From an uncultured Clostridia bacterium (GTDB lineage Bacteria > Bacillota > Clostridia > UBA1381), in assembly GCA_934486735.1 (NCBI GenBank), contig CAKSQL010000004.1, positions 62,001 to 126,000 of the forward strand: 64,000 nt of DNA, in the 5' to 3' direction. The first letter of the stretch is position 1; each line of letters begins with the position of its first letter. Shown here piece after piece: positions 8,617 through 16,652 of this stretch. The position numbers were made by a program, and so were the translations under genes. The notes beneath the pieces are model-generated. The model searched no databases. It saw only the letters and a program-made list of their open reading frames with translations, and was not told the origin of the DNA.

Positions 8617-9414
8617 CTACATCCGCGGCTCTTTTTTGGACGAAAGCTGAATCAGCATGCCGACCGAAACAAGTATTGCAATAAGCGCCACAAGCTGAGA
8701 TATTCCGAAGACGTTCGGAATCAGCCACAGGATATACTGCGGCTGGCGCATGCCCTCCAAAAACAGACGTCCGACGCCGTACCAAAGGGTGTAGAAAAAG
8801 AATACCTGTCCGTCGGTCTTTTTCCTGTCGCGGAACAGGCACACAAGGATAAAACCGAGGAAATTCCATAATGATTCGTATATAAAGAGGGGATGAACAC
8901 CCGAACCGCCGTTTATTGTCATGCGCCAGGGCAGCGTGGTGATGCCGCCATAGACCTCGGCGTTCACAAAGTTTCCCCATCTGCCGACAAACTGACCTAT
9001 CAGAAGTCCCGGAACAAAGACATCAAAAACCTTCAGCGGCTTTATCTTTTTTATTTTTGAGTAGACATATGCCGTACCGACCGCACCTATCAAAGAGCCG
9101 TATATCGCTATGCCGCCGTTCCAGATTTTAAATATGTTCCATATGTTTCCCTCAAGCGATTCCCAGTCGAAAATCACATAATATATACGAGCGCAGATTA
9201 TCCCTATGATAAGTCCCCAAAATGATATGTCAAAGACATGGTCCTTTGAAACTCCGCGTTTTTCGCATGTGTTGTACACGAATAAAAGTCCGAGCAAAAA
9301 TCCGGAGAGCAGAATCAGCGCGTACCAATAAATCTCCTTGCCGAATACAGTGAATGCGACGCGGTTGATTTCAAAGGAAAGTCCCAATCCCGGAAATGCA
9401 ATTGTATTAGTCAT
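8617..9414 (-). CDS. lgt: Prolipoprotein diacylglyceryl transferase Lgt
   Basis: 265 aa with about seven membrane segments. It attaches diacylglycerol to the lipobox cysteine of prelipoproteins. The family signature is present in GLLIGQFVGRWGNFVNAEVYGG (residues about 132-153), along with GGIAIYGSLIGA. ATG 9414 is taken because the alternative ATG at 9423 is only 2 bases from the AAAGG site. It lies downstream of tex on the same strand, separated by a GC-rich hairpin. Confidence 0.95.
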   Translation of the reverse strand: MTNTIAFPGLGLSFEINRVAFTVFGKEIYWYALILLSGFLLGLLFVYNTCEKRGVSKDHVFDISFWGLIIGIICARIYYVIFDWESLEGNIWNIFKIWNGGIAIYGSLIGAVGTAYVYSKIKKIKPLKVFDVFVPGLLIGQFVGRWGNFVNAEVYGGITTLPWRMTINGGSGVHPLFIYESLWNFLGFILVCLFRDRKKTDGQVFFFYTLWYGVGRLFLEGMRQPQYILWLIPNVFGISQLVALIAILVSVGMLIQLSSKKEPRM

Positions 9415-9448
9415 ATGTTTCATAGCCTTTCTGTCCGCAAGCGTGGAG

Positions 9449-9487
9449 TTCCGCGCCCTGCCTGCGGACTTTGAGACAGGGCGCGGA
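9449..9487 (-). other. Intercistronic GC-rich hairpin between tex and lgt
   Basis: CCGCGCCCTG and CAGGGCGCGG form a perfect 10-bp stem around a 16-base loop. There is no T-run on the minus strand, so processing or partial attenuation is more likely than a simple terminator. Confidence 0.45.
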
Positions 9488-9492
9488 GAAAA

Positions 9493-11649
9493 TTATTCCG
9501 CATTTTTGATTGTGAGCGAAATTCTCTTTTTTGCCGGGTCGACATCAAGAACCTTTACCTTTACGATGTCTCCGACGGATAAAGCCTCAAGCGGATGCTT
9601 GATATATTTGTTGCATATCTGCGATATATGCACAAGGCCGTCCTGGTGAACGCCGATATCGACAAATGCGCCGAAATCGATAACATTTCTGACAGTACCG
9701 GTGAGAACCATTCCGGGCTTTAAATCGTTTATGTCCATGACGTCGCTTCTGAGTAGCGGCTTGGGCAGCTCGTCACGCGGGTCGCGCCCCTTTTTGAGCA
9801 GACTGTCCGCAATGTCACGCAGTGTGGGAACACCTATGCCCAACTCCTCTGCAAGCTTTGCCGTGTTTGTTTTTTTCAGCTTGTCTTTCAGTTCGCCGAT
9901 ATTTCCGCTTTGAACATCTGCTGAGGTGTAGCCGAGCTTTTCAAGCATAAGCTTTGCGGCATTGTAGCTTTCCGGATGCACCGAGGTGTTGTCCAAAACG
10001 TTGTCGCCGCCGGTTATTCTCAAAAAGCCTGCACATTGCTCAAATGCCTTGTTTCCGAGCTTTGCAACCTTTAAAAGCTGCTTCCTGTTCTTAAATTTCC
10101 CGTTTTCCTCGCGATAAGCCGCAATATTTTTTGCAACAGTGGAATTTATTCCTGCAACGTAGGATAAAAGCGATGGTGAGGCGGTATTCAAATCCACACC
10201 TACGCTGTTTACGCAGTCCTCAACCACTCCGCCGAGAGCCTCGCCCAGGCGCTTTTGATTCATGTCGTGCTGATATTGCCCCACGCCGATGGCTTTCGGA
10301 TCTATTTTTACAAGCTCGGCAAGAGGATCCTGCAAACGGCGTGCAATCGAAACCGCGCTTCTTAATGAAACATCGTACTCGGGAAATTCCTCGCTTGCCA
10401 GCTTGGATGCCGAGTAAACCGATGCGCCGGCTTCACTCACTACCATATAATAGACTTTTCGGTCAAGCTCGGAAATCAGCTCGGCGGCAACCTGCTCGGT
10501 TTCCTTTGATGCCGTTCCGTTGCCTATCGAAATAAGTCCGACATTGTTTTTTAAAATCATCTGCTTCAAGATTTTTTTCGCTTTTTCCCTGTCGTGGTGC
10601 GGCAGAGTGCAATATACAATCCCGGTGTCCAAAACCTTGCCGGTGTCGTCCACAACCGCGACCTTGCAGCCGGTGCGGTATCCGGGGTCGAGTCCCAAAA
10701 CCGTCTGACCTTTAATCGGCGGCTGCAAAAGAAGTCCGCTCAAGTTTTTGGAAAAGACTTTTATTGCGTCCTCCTGCGCGCGGTCGGTGAGCAGATTGCG
10801 AATCTCGGTCTCTATCGACGGAGCAATCAGACGCTTGTATGCATCCTCCGCCGCTGTGCATACATATTCGGTCGCGGCGGTCGGTCTTTTGGATGAAACC
10901 TTTCTTTTGAGATAATTGTTTGCGGCGTTTTCGTCCATTTCAAGACGGACGCTCAAAAAGCCCTCTTTTTCGCCGCGGTTTATCGCCAAAACACGATGGT
11001 TTGCAATTTTTGCGGTCGGTTCGGAAAAGTCGTAGTACATCTCATATACGCTCTCGGAGTCTTTCGCTGCCTTGCTTTCGACTGTTGACTGTTTGTATGT
11101 AAGCTCACGCAAATCTTTTCGATAGTCGGCATTGTCCGAAATCTGCTCTGCGATGATGTCCATAGCGCCTGTAAGTGCGTCTTCGGCAGTTTCCACGCCC
11201 TTTTCGGAATCGATAAAACCGAGCGCTGCCGACTCGGGAGCCTCCGCATTCGGATTCTGTTCGAGCAAAAGCTCGGCAAGGGGTTCGAGTCCCTTTTCCT
11301 TTGCGATTGTCGCGCGCGTACGTCTTTTCGGGCGGAACGGGCGATAGATGTCGTCCAGCTCGGTGATGGTTTTTGCCGCAGAGATTGCAGCTTCGACCTC
11401 GGGAGTCAGCTTGTCCTGCTCCGAGATAAGGCGCAGAACCTCCTCCTTTTTTGCCTGAATGTTTCGCAGGTATTCAAGCCTTTCGGAAAGTGCGCGCAAA
11501 ATTTCGTCGGACAGCTCGCCCGTTACTTCTTTCCTGTAACGCGCTATAAAGGGGATTGTGTTGCCCTCGTCAATAAGCTTTATTGTGTTCGCAACTTGAA
11601 ACTCTTTAAGCGAAAATTCCTCTGTCAGTGTTTTTGTTATTTGATCCAT
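9493..11649 (-). CDS. tex: Tex-family RNA-binding protein (YqgF / HhH / S1 domains)
   Basis: 718 aa. Order of parts: N-terminal helical Tex domain with IPFIARYRKEVTG, a YqgF-like RNase H fold around GLDPGYRTGCKVAVVD, helix-hairpin-helix motifs (NTASPSLLSYVAGINSTVAKNI... and the next repeat), and a C-terminal S1 domain (GMVLTGTVRNVIDFGAFVDIG). Tex is a conserved nucleic-acid-binding factor linked to transcription and RNA decay; its precise bacterial role is not settled. AAAGGA lies upstream of ATG 11649, and a short GC palindrome precedes it. Confidence 0.95.
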   Translation of the reverse strand: MDQITKTLTEEFSLKEFQVANTIKLIDEGNTIPFIARYRKEVTGELSDEILRALSERLEYLRNIQAKKEEVLRLISEQDKLTPEVEAAISAAKTITELDDIYRPFRPKRRTRATIAKEKGLEPLAELLLEQNPNAEAPESAALGFIDSEKGVETAEDALTGAMDIIAEQISDNADYRKDLRELTYKQSTVESKAAKDSESVYEMYYDFSEPTAKIANHRVLAINRGEKEGFLSVRLEMDENAANNYLKRKVSSKRPTAATEYVCTAAEDAYKRLIAPSIETEIRNLLTDRAQEDAIKVFSKNLSGLLLQPPIKGQTVLGLDPGYRTGCKVAVVDDTGKVLDTGIVYCTLPHHDREKAKKILKQMILKNNVGLISIGNGTASKETEQVAAELISELDRKVYYMVVSEAGASVYSASKLASEEFPEYDVSLRSAVSIARRLQDPLAELVKIDPKAIGVGQYQHDMNQKRLGEALGGVVEDCVNSVGVDLNTASPSLLSYVAGINSTVAKNIAAYREENGKFKNRKQLLKVAKLGNKAFEQCAGFLRITGGDNVLDNTSVHPESYNAAKLMLEKLGYTSADVQSGNIGELKDKLKKTNTAKLAEELGIGVPTLRDIADSLLKKGRDPRDELPKPLLRSDVMDINDLKPGMVLTGTVRNVIDFGAFVDIGVHQDGLVHISQICNKYIKHPLEALSVGDIVKVKVLDVDPAKKRISLTIKNAE

Positions 11650-11695
11650 TTAATAAAAGTTCCTTTCTGCACGCCGCCGCGGCGGTGATTTTTGT

Positions 11696-11745
11696 CAGCC
11701 GAAGAAAAAGCAATCGGCTTCGACAGAAATAATTTCGGCTGACGT
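11696..11745. terminator. Large hairpin between the DUF1861-like gene and tex
   Basis: GTCAGCCGAA and TTCGGCTGAC are perfect 10-bp inverted ends enclosing about 30 bases; on the minus strand it is followed by AAAAATC. One arm (CAGCCGAAGAAAAAGCAATC) resembles the terminal repeat of the element at 3628-3905, so it may be a small derivative of that family used as a terminator. Confidence 0.5.
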
Positions 11746-11747
11746 TC

Positions 11748-12680
11748 TTAAATTATTTCGTCATTATCAAAGGGGTTGTCGATTGTAATTCTTCCGACCT
11801 CGGTATCGCCTATTCCGCTGTACAGGTCGGCGAGACCGTCCTCCCTCATTACAATTCCGGAGGTGAAAGCGCAATCGATGAGATTCGGCTTTTTCGCTGC
11901 GCCGTTGGGATAGCAGCTGCGCGTGCCTATGATTTTGAAGTCGGATACCGAAAAGCTTTCCGGGTCGAAAATGAACGATGTGTTCATGTATACCGAGATT
12001 CCGTCATCGTCAAAGCATTGATGTCCGATTACGCCGATACGTCCGCTTTTTAAGGGATAGCATTGGTTGCAGCCGCCCCATTCGCCCTCGCCGATGAGCC
12101 CTTCGATAACTTTTGCATTTTCGATTAAGGGCGCATCGAGCGTGTCAAGGCTGTCTGCAACGGCAAAGCCGATTACCGATTCGCTGCCGTATTTTTTCAG
12201 AATTTCAGCGCTTCTCGGACGTGAAAAAACACCTACACGTCCGCCGCTCAGTTGAACAAGTCGGATATCCTTCATGCAGTCCGGTCCGGTTGTGAAATAG
12301 TACATGTTGTTCACATCGGTGCCGCGGTAGAAATATCCGTAGTAGGTTTCGACCTTGCCGCGGCTGCAGCGCACATGCGTGCCGCCCATAACCAATTGAC
12401 CGTTGATAAATGAAATATACGGGTCCTCAAGCTGATATATCATGCTGCCGGGAACAAGCTTCCACTTGTCCCTGCCGTCGTTTTCGAATAAACGAACCCA
12501 GCTCCTTGCCCATTCTTCTCTTTTTTCGACTCTTCCGAAAATGTTTTGCTTTCCGTTCATAAAAAACGGGATTGAAGCATTGTAGACATCGAAACCCTCA
12601 ACGCCTGTAAATGTGAGCTTTGCGCTTTCGTATATTTTCTTTTCCGTTTCAAATTTTTCTTTTTTTGCTTTTAAATTCAT
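11748..12680 (-). CDS. DUF1861-like beta-propeller protein (glycosidase-like, function unassigned)
   Basis: 310 aa, no signal peptide. Recurring blades (PFFMNGKQNIFGRVEKREEW, YQLEDPYISFINGQLVMGG, DCMKDIRLVQLSGGRVGVFSRP, GGCNQCYPLKSGRIGVIGHQ) resemble the five-bladed propeller of DUF1861 and the GH43/GH130 superfamily, with E/D residues at blade starts. A carbohydrate-processing role is inferred from fold resemblance only. AAGGAG lies 8 bases before ATG 12680. It has its own promoter and does not form an operon with tex because of the intervening hairpin. Confidence 0.7.
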   Translation of the reverse strand: MNLKAKKEKFETEKKIYESAKLTFTGVEGFDVYNASIPFFMNGKQNIFGRVEKREEWARSWVRLFENDGRDKWKLVPGSMIYQLEDPYISFINGQLVMGGTHVRCSRGKVETYYGYFYRGTDVNNMYYFTTGPDCMKDIRLVQLSGGRVGVFSRPRSAEILKKYGSESVIGFAVADSLDTLDAPLIENAKVIEGLIGEGEWGGCNQCYPLKSGRIGVIGHQCFDDDGISVYMNTSFIFDPESFSVSDFKIIGTRSCYPNGAAKKPNLIDCAFTSGIVMREDGLADLYSGIGDTEVGRITIDNPFDNDEII

Positions 12681-12813
12681 TCTGCGTATCTCCTTTTGAT
12701 TTTATTGACGGACAACCGATAAATCGGAATGACCTTAATTGAAAAATGTAACCTCGGGCGGTATTCGGTCGGGGCGCTTGCCAAACCGCCGCCGAATTGC
12801 CTAACATATCCAT

Positions 12814-12842
12814 AGTATAACATATTTGAGGATTTATTGCAA
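12814..12842 (-). promoter_or_regulatory. Promoter of the DUF1861-like gene
   Basis: Minus-strand TTGCAA and TATACT are 17 bases apart, giving a leader of about 125 bases. Confidence 0.6.
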
Positions 12843-12867
12843 GCGAAAAATAAAATCTGCTTTTTTG

Positions 12868-12898
12868 ACAAAAAACTGTGCTGTCGCACATTTTTTGT
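12868..12898. terminator. Symmetric hairpin in the 12.7-13.2 kb intergenic region
   Basis: ACAAAAAA...GTGC-tgtc-GCAC...TTTTTTGT forms a stem with T-runs on both strands, so it can terminate transcription in either direction. On the minus strand it would insulate the DUF1861-like promoter from the insertion sequence. Confidence 0.55.
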
Positions 12899-12938
12899 TA
12901 CTGATTTTTGTGTTATGAGAACAAATTTAAAAAAAGCA

Positions 12939-12968
12939 TTGACAAGGCAAAGGGGGGGTGTGTATAAT
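12939..12968 (+). promoter_or_regulatory. Strong promoter directly followed by a terminator
   Basis: Consensus TTGACA (12939-12944) and TATAAT (12963-12968) are spaced by 18 bases. The predicted start near 12975 lies only about 12 bases before the terminator stem. Confidence 0.65.
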
Positions 12969-12974
12969 GGAAAC

Positions 12975-13040
12975 ATAATATTTAAAAACGACAGGCAAAG
13001 GCGTCTTGTAGTGAGATTCCTTTGCCTGTCGTTTTTTTTC
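12975..13040 (+). ncRNA. Candidate short RNA of about 65 nt (promoter-terminator module)
   Basis: From the predicted start the transcript is essentially one hairpin: AACGACAGGCAAAGG pairs with CCTTTGCCTGTCGTT around a 17-base loop, followed by T8. No reading frame fits. The same hairpin also has TTTTTAAAT on the minus strand, so it could instead be only a terminator for the transposase transcript. The consensus promoter favours a real RNA, at modest confidence. Confidence 0.4.
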
Positions 13041-13053
13041 ACTGTATAGGAAA

Positions 13054-13177
13054 TTGCGTTTTTTGAAAAAGTATGATATAATAGAAAACAAGTCAAAAAA
13101 GGCATAACAAAAAGAGGTAGTGCAAAACCTTGGATAAAGTTATTGAATTTTTGATTTCTCCGTTAAATGAAAGTTGA
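13054..13177 (+). pseudogene. Promoter, Shine-Dalgarno site and 15-codon stub of an interrupted gene
   Basis: TTGCGT and TATAAT (13054-13082) are 17 bases apart, then AGAGGTAG, then TTG at 13130 opening DKVIEFLISPLNES and a TGA at 13175-13177. The arrangement looks like the beginning of a gene cut off where the IS91-like element begins. No continuation was seen beyond the other side of the transposase. It may also be a chance reading frame. Confidence 0.3.
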
Positions 13178-13207
13178 AGTATGGTGTATTTAAAGAAATG
13201 GTCTGAA

Positions 13208-14332
13208 TTAAGAAGAATTAATCCAAGAATTAGATTTTTCAAAAAACGGAGTGCCGTTAATGTAAAATTGAAAAAATGTCATTTTATGACCGCACTTGCA
13301 CAAGAGAGGGTCGAAATGAAATGACAGGGAAACAGACGTTCTCCATGAATTGCGAAGAATATGGAAACGTCTTTTTTCTTTTGGAATAAATAAACGTAAG
13401 CTGTTTTCATGTTTATGATGTTTGGCATAAATGCCGTAATATCGAATCAACTTAAAGTGTTTTTCAGGTATATGAATAATTAACTTTTTGATAAAGTCAA
13501 CAGCAGAAACAGTTTCGGTAATTAATTTGTTATCTTCATGACGATTGTAGTGGAAAGTGACATTTTCACCGTCATAATTATCAATTCTTGAAGAAGCGAT
13601 AACAGGTCTGCCAAGATATCTTCCGATATATTTTAAAACATCCTGATTGTTGGTAAGAGTAGGTTTAGCATATACATAAAAACCATTAGGACAATACTTG
13701 TAAATGTAAGATTTAACTTTTTTAAAAGATTTGCCGATATGTTCTTCAAGATAATTAAGTAAAGTCAATCGAAAAGATTTACGGAGCAGTTCGTAGTGAA
13801 AATGTTTAACAACACGCCAAACAGAGAAGTTACCGGAAGCACCTTCAGAAATGAGCATATGGATATGAGGATTCCATTGAAGAGAGCGACCGAAAGTATG
13901 AAGAACGCAAATAAAACCGGGAGTAAAATTCTCGGATTTGTTAAGCTTTTTAAACATAAAGAAGATAGCGTCTGCGGCAGCTTTAAAAAGAAGATTTAGC
14001 AGCGAGCGATCTTTTCTGAAAAATATTCTTAATTCTTCAGGGATAGTAAAAACGCAGTGTCTGTGGAAAGTGCGGACAAGTTTAAAGGACATAGCGGTTG
14101 AACGTTTTCGGGAGTAGAGGTTGCCGCAGGAGGTGCAGAAACGGCTTCTGCACCTAAAAGGAGAAACCATAAATCGGGAACAATGTTCACAAATGTAAAA
14201 AGCATACCCCCTTTTGAAGTCGCCGCAATGAATCATTTTATCCACATGTTCAATAACAGTATCACGGATTTTAATGTTAGAATTAAGAAGTTTATGAAAA
14301 TGATCTGAAAAAATGTTTTGTAAAATACTCAT
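13208..14332 (-). CDS. IS91-family rolling-circle transposase
   Basis: 374 aa from ATG 14332. The N-terminal zinc-binding region has four Cys pairs or singles (CEHC, CRSRFCTSCG). The HUH-type nicking domain shows the metal-binding PHIHM motif, and a later YIGRYLGRPVI region holds candidate catalytic tyrosines. A Cys-rich tail (CKCGH) follows. The longer start at 14380 adds 16 hydrophobic residues and has no better ribosome site. The gene appears intact, so the element may be active. Its -10 box ends 6 bases before the ATG, implying a leaderless or near-leaderless message. Confidence 0.92.
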   Translation of the reverse strand: MSILQNIFSDHFHKLLNSNIKIRDTVIEHVDKMIHCGDFKRGYAFYICEHCSRFMVSPFRCRSRFCTSCGNLYSRKRSTAMSFKLVRTFHRHCVFTIPEELRIFFRKDRSLLNLLFKAAADAIFFMFKKLNKSENFTPGFICVLHTFGRSLQWNPHIHMLISEGASGNFSVWRVVKHFHYELLRKSFRLTLLNYLEEHIGKSFKKVKSYIYKYCPNGFYVYAKPTLTNNQDVLKYIGRYLGRPVIASSRIDNYDGENVTFHYNRHEDNKLITETVSAVDFIKKLIIHIPEKHFKLIRYYGIYAKHHKHENSLRLFIPKEKRRFHILRNSWRTSVSLSFHFDPLLCKCGHKMTFFQFYINGTPFFEKSNSWINSS

Positions 14333-14338
14333 ATGTAT

Positions 14339-14344
14339 ATTATA
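14339..14344 (-). promoter_or_regulatory. -10 box of the transposase promoter
   Basis: Minus-strand TATAAT lies 6 bases before the start codon; the -35 region is T-rich without a clear match to TTGACA. No Shine-Dalgarno site can fit in the predicted message. Confidence 0.5.
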
Positions 14345-14403
14345 CCACAGAATTAGAAAAAAGAAAAGCCTACCCCTCAAGATTGAGGGGCAGGGGTGTT
14401 GAG

Positions 14404-14424
14404 GTGCGAGTCATCGCACTTTTG
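14404..14424 (+). terminator. Hairpin at the outer end of the insertion sequence
   Basis: GTGCGA-gtca-TCGCAC followed by TTTTG. It may be a terminator that shields the mraZ promoter, or the structured end of the IS. Confidence 0.45.
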
Positions 14425-14525
14425 TATTATAAACAAAAAATATATCGAAAAATGCCGATGTGTTTCAAATATTACATAATTCGATATTTTTTGTAATAAA
14501 AATTAAAAAAATTTTTAAAAAACTC

Positions 14526-14554
14526 TTGTATATTTCAAAGAAATAGTGTATAAT
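14526..14554 (+). promoter_or_regulatory. Promoter of the mraZ division/cell-wall operon
   Basis: TTGTAT (14526-14531) and TATAAT (14549-14554) are 17 bases apart, placing the start near 14561. It is the only clear promoter found ahead of the whole operon. Confidence 0.75.
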
Positions 14555-14588
14555 GGGAGTAGATGTGAGTGAATGGGAGTAAAATGGT
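14554..14588 (+). promoter_or_regulatory. MraZ operator: direct repeats with 10-bp period
   Basis: TGGGA at 14554, TGTGA at 14564 and TGGGA at 14574 recur with exact 10-base spacing, with a weaker ATGGT at 14584. This matches the known TGGGN-N5 direct-repeat arrangement bound by MraZ rings. They overlap the -10 box and start site, consistent with autorepression. Confidence 0.8.
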
Positions 14589-14620
14589 TCAAATTTATCG
14601 GAAAGGACGGTGTAAACAGC

Positions 14621-15064
14621 ATGGTATTTTTTGTTGGAGAATATCCTCGTCAGCTTGATGAGAGGAATAGGTTTATCCTGCCGGCAAAGGTAAGGGAAAA
14701 GCTGTCCGGCATCGTCTATATAACACGATCCCCGTCCGAAAAGTGCTTGAATCTCTACACCGAGGAGGAATGGGAGATAATCGCACAAAAGGTACGCGAA
14801 CTGCCGACCGGTACAGACCGGAATGCGGCAATGTTCCAAAGACGGCTGTTCGGCAAGGCAATGAGCTGCGAGCTGGACAAGCAGGGAAGAATCCCCCTCA
14901 CACAGGAGCTTATCGATTTTGCCGGACTCAAAAAGGATATTGTTTTGGTCGGCAGCAACACAAAGCTTGAAATTTGGGACGCTCAAAGCTGGGATGAAGT
15001 AAACGAATGTATTGATGACGATATCGTGCTTGACGGAATCAAGCAGTACAATATCAATATTTAA
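14621..15064 (+). CDS. mraZ: MraZ transcriptional regulator
   Basis: 147 aa with two SpoVT/AbrB-like MraZ repeats ([21 protein letters not shown] near the N-terminus; [21 protein letters not shown] in the second half). It binds the repeats in front of its own operon. ATG 14621 is chosen because the product then begins MVFFVGEY, like other MraZ proteins; the in-frame ATG at 14573 lies inside the operator repeats and would add 16 atypical residues. GGAAAGGA is about 13 bases upstream. It is the first gene of the operon. Confidence 0.93.
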   Translation: MVFFVGEYPRQLDERNRFILPAKVREKLSGIVYITRSPSEKCLNLYTEEEWEIIAQKVRELPTGTDRNAAMFQRRLFGKAMSCELDKQGRIPLTQELIDFAGLKKDIVLVGSNTKLEIWDAQSWDEVNECIDDDIVLDGIKQYNINI

Positions 15065-15090
15065 GCCGGACTTTGAGAGGTGTTACAAAA

Positions 15091-16023
15091 ATGGAATTTA
15101 AGCATGTTTCCGTTCTTTACGAGGAAACGCTGAACTTGCTGGGGCTTAAAAATGACGGAATCTGGGTCGACGGAACTTTGGGCGGCGGCGGACACTCGTT
15201 CGGAATCCTGTCGCGGACCGAAAGCGGAACACTTATCGGAATCGATCGGGACGCCGAGGCGATAGCGGCGGCAAAAAAGAGACTTTCGGAATTTGACGGG
15301 CGGACAATTTTTTCAAACAATAATTTTTCACAGATCAAACAGATATTGAATGAGCTTGACATCAAGGCAATTGACGGAGCGGTGCTGGATTTGGGAGTTT
15401 CGTCTTATCAGCTTGATAACGCGGAACGCGGTTTCAGCTACATGCACGACTCGCGGCTTGATATGCGCATGAACAGAAATGATACATTGGACGCCTATAA
15501 GGTTGTGAATGAATATACAAAGGACGAGCTTTCCAAAATATTTTTTGAGTACGGAGAGGAAAAGTGGTCAAAGCGAATTGCGGAATTTATAACCGAAAAA
15601 AGAAAAATAAAACCGATTGGAACCACATTTGAACTTGTGGATGTTATAAAAGCGGCGATTCCCAAGGCTGCGCGCGAGGAGGGGTCGCATCCGGCAAAGC
15701 GGGTGTTTCAGGCAATCAGAATCGAAGTGAACAGCGAGCTGAAAATTTTAAAACAAGCCGTTTTGGATTTTGCCGATGTGTTAAAGCCCGGCGGCAGACT
15801 GGCGATAATAACCTTTCATTCGCTTGAGGACAGAATAGTGAAGAATACTTTCAAAGAGCTTGCGGCAGGATGTACATGTCCGAAAGATTTTCCGGTGTGC
15901 GTATGCGGAAAAAAACCAAGGGTGAAAATACTGACCAAAAAGCCGATACTTCCGTCCGGAGAGGAAACCGGGGAAAATTCGCGTTCAAAAAGCGCAAAGC
16001 TGCGCGGAATCGAAAAACTGTAA
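15091..16023 (+). CDS. rsmH: 16S rRNA (cytosine-1402-N4)-methyltransferase RsmH
   Basis: 310 aa. Methylates N4 of C1402 in the ribosomal decoding centre. Features: [13 protein letters not shown] start, the SAM-binding loop [34 protein letters not shown], and the C-terminal [15 protein letters not shown] 15091 sits 9 bases after GAGAGGTG. It lies between mraZ and the ftsL-like gene, the usual place for rsmH (mraW). Confidence 0.97.
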   Translation: MEFKHVSVLYEETLNLLGLKNDGIWVDGTLGGGGHSFGILSRTESGTLIGIDRDAEAIAAAKKRLSEFDGRTIFSNNNFSQIKQILNELDIKAIDGAVLDLGVSSYQLDNAERGFSYMHDSRLDMRMNRNDTLDAYKVVNEYTKDELSKIFFEYGEEKWSKRIAEFITEKRKIKPIGTTFELVDVIKAAIPKAAREEGSHPAKRVFQAIRIEVNSELKILKQAVLDFADVLKPGGRLAIITFHSLEDRIVKNTFKELAAGCTCPKDFPVCVCGKKPRVKILTKKPILPSGEETGENSRSKSAKLRGIEKL

Positions 16024-16056
16024 AAGATACAATTAAGATAAAAGGGGTGCTAAAAG

Positions 16057-16560
16057 TTGGCTAACAGCAATCTTGCTTATAAATATGATAACCTGTCCAG
16101 AATCGAGGACGAGGACGCCCGTATAAGGGAACAAAAAAAGCGTGAAGCACAAAAGATAAAGGTCAGAGACCAAAGACGTCTGAACTTTTTTGTGATTTGC
16201 TCGATAATAGTGCTTTCGATGGCGGCATATTTTATGATTTCAAAAAATGTGCAGTATCAGGAAAGCAATGACAAGATAAAAAAGCTTGAAAACGAGCTTA
16301 CAATGCTGGAGTCCAACACCAGCCAAAAGATTTTTGAACTTGAACAAAGCGTGGATTTGAACGCGGTCGAACAAATTGCTTCAACTCGCCTTAACATGCA
16401 AAGACCGGAGAAATATCAAATAGTTTACATAAATGTTCAGACAGACGATGTTGCCGAGGTTACGGCGGACAATGTCGAGGGAGTAAAAAGCAAGGTCGGA
16501 AATGCAGCCGCAAATATGAAAAAGAACTTTCTTGGAATATTTGATTTCCGATTGGAATAA
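16057..16560 (+). CDS. ftsL: FtsL-like septum protein (TTG start)
   Basis: 167 aa: basic cytoplasmic N-terminus, one membrane segment (residues about 47-66), then a coiled coil (QESNDKIKKLENELTMLESNTSQKIFELEQ) and a C-terminal tail. This is the topology and location (between rsmH and a PBP) of FtsL, which with DivIC supports the septal synthase complex. Sequence is weakly conserved in this family, so the call rests on topology and context. The start is TTG, 7 bases after AAGGGGTG; no ATG fits. Confidence 0.8.
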   Translation: MANSNLAYKYDNLSRIEDEDARIREQKKREAQKIKVRDQRRLNFFVICSIIVLSMAAYFMISKNVQYQESNDKIKKLENELTMLESNTSQKIFELEQSVDLNAVEQIASTRLNMQRPEKYQIVYINVQTDDVAEVTADNVEGVKSKVGNAAANMKKNFLGIFDFRLE

Positions 16561-16573
16561 AATGATGACAGAG

Positions 16574-16604
16574 AAAGAGTCGTGCCTTTTGGCGTCGGCT
16601 CTTT
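16574..16604 (+). other. Hairpin between ftsL-like and PBP genes
   Basis: AAAGAGTCG and CGGCTCTTT pair around 13 bases; no T-run follows, so it may modulate processing or expression rather than terminate. Confidence 0.4.
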
Positions 16605-16652
16605 CTGCGGCATAGACGGATTTTGACGAATTTTTGGGATTGGTGTGAAAAG

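Larger units (their letters stand above)
13140..14425 (-). mobile_element. IS91-family insertion sequence (ends approximate)
   Basis: The element consists of a single transposase gene and short non-coding ends. The 5' side contains CCCCTCAA-ga-TTGAGGGG and GTGCGA-gtca-TCGCAC hairpins (14374-14420), like the structured terminus of rolling-circle IS elements, which lack terminal inverted repeats and target duplications. The exact boundaries cannot be set without a second copy or an empty site. Confidence 0.6.
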
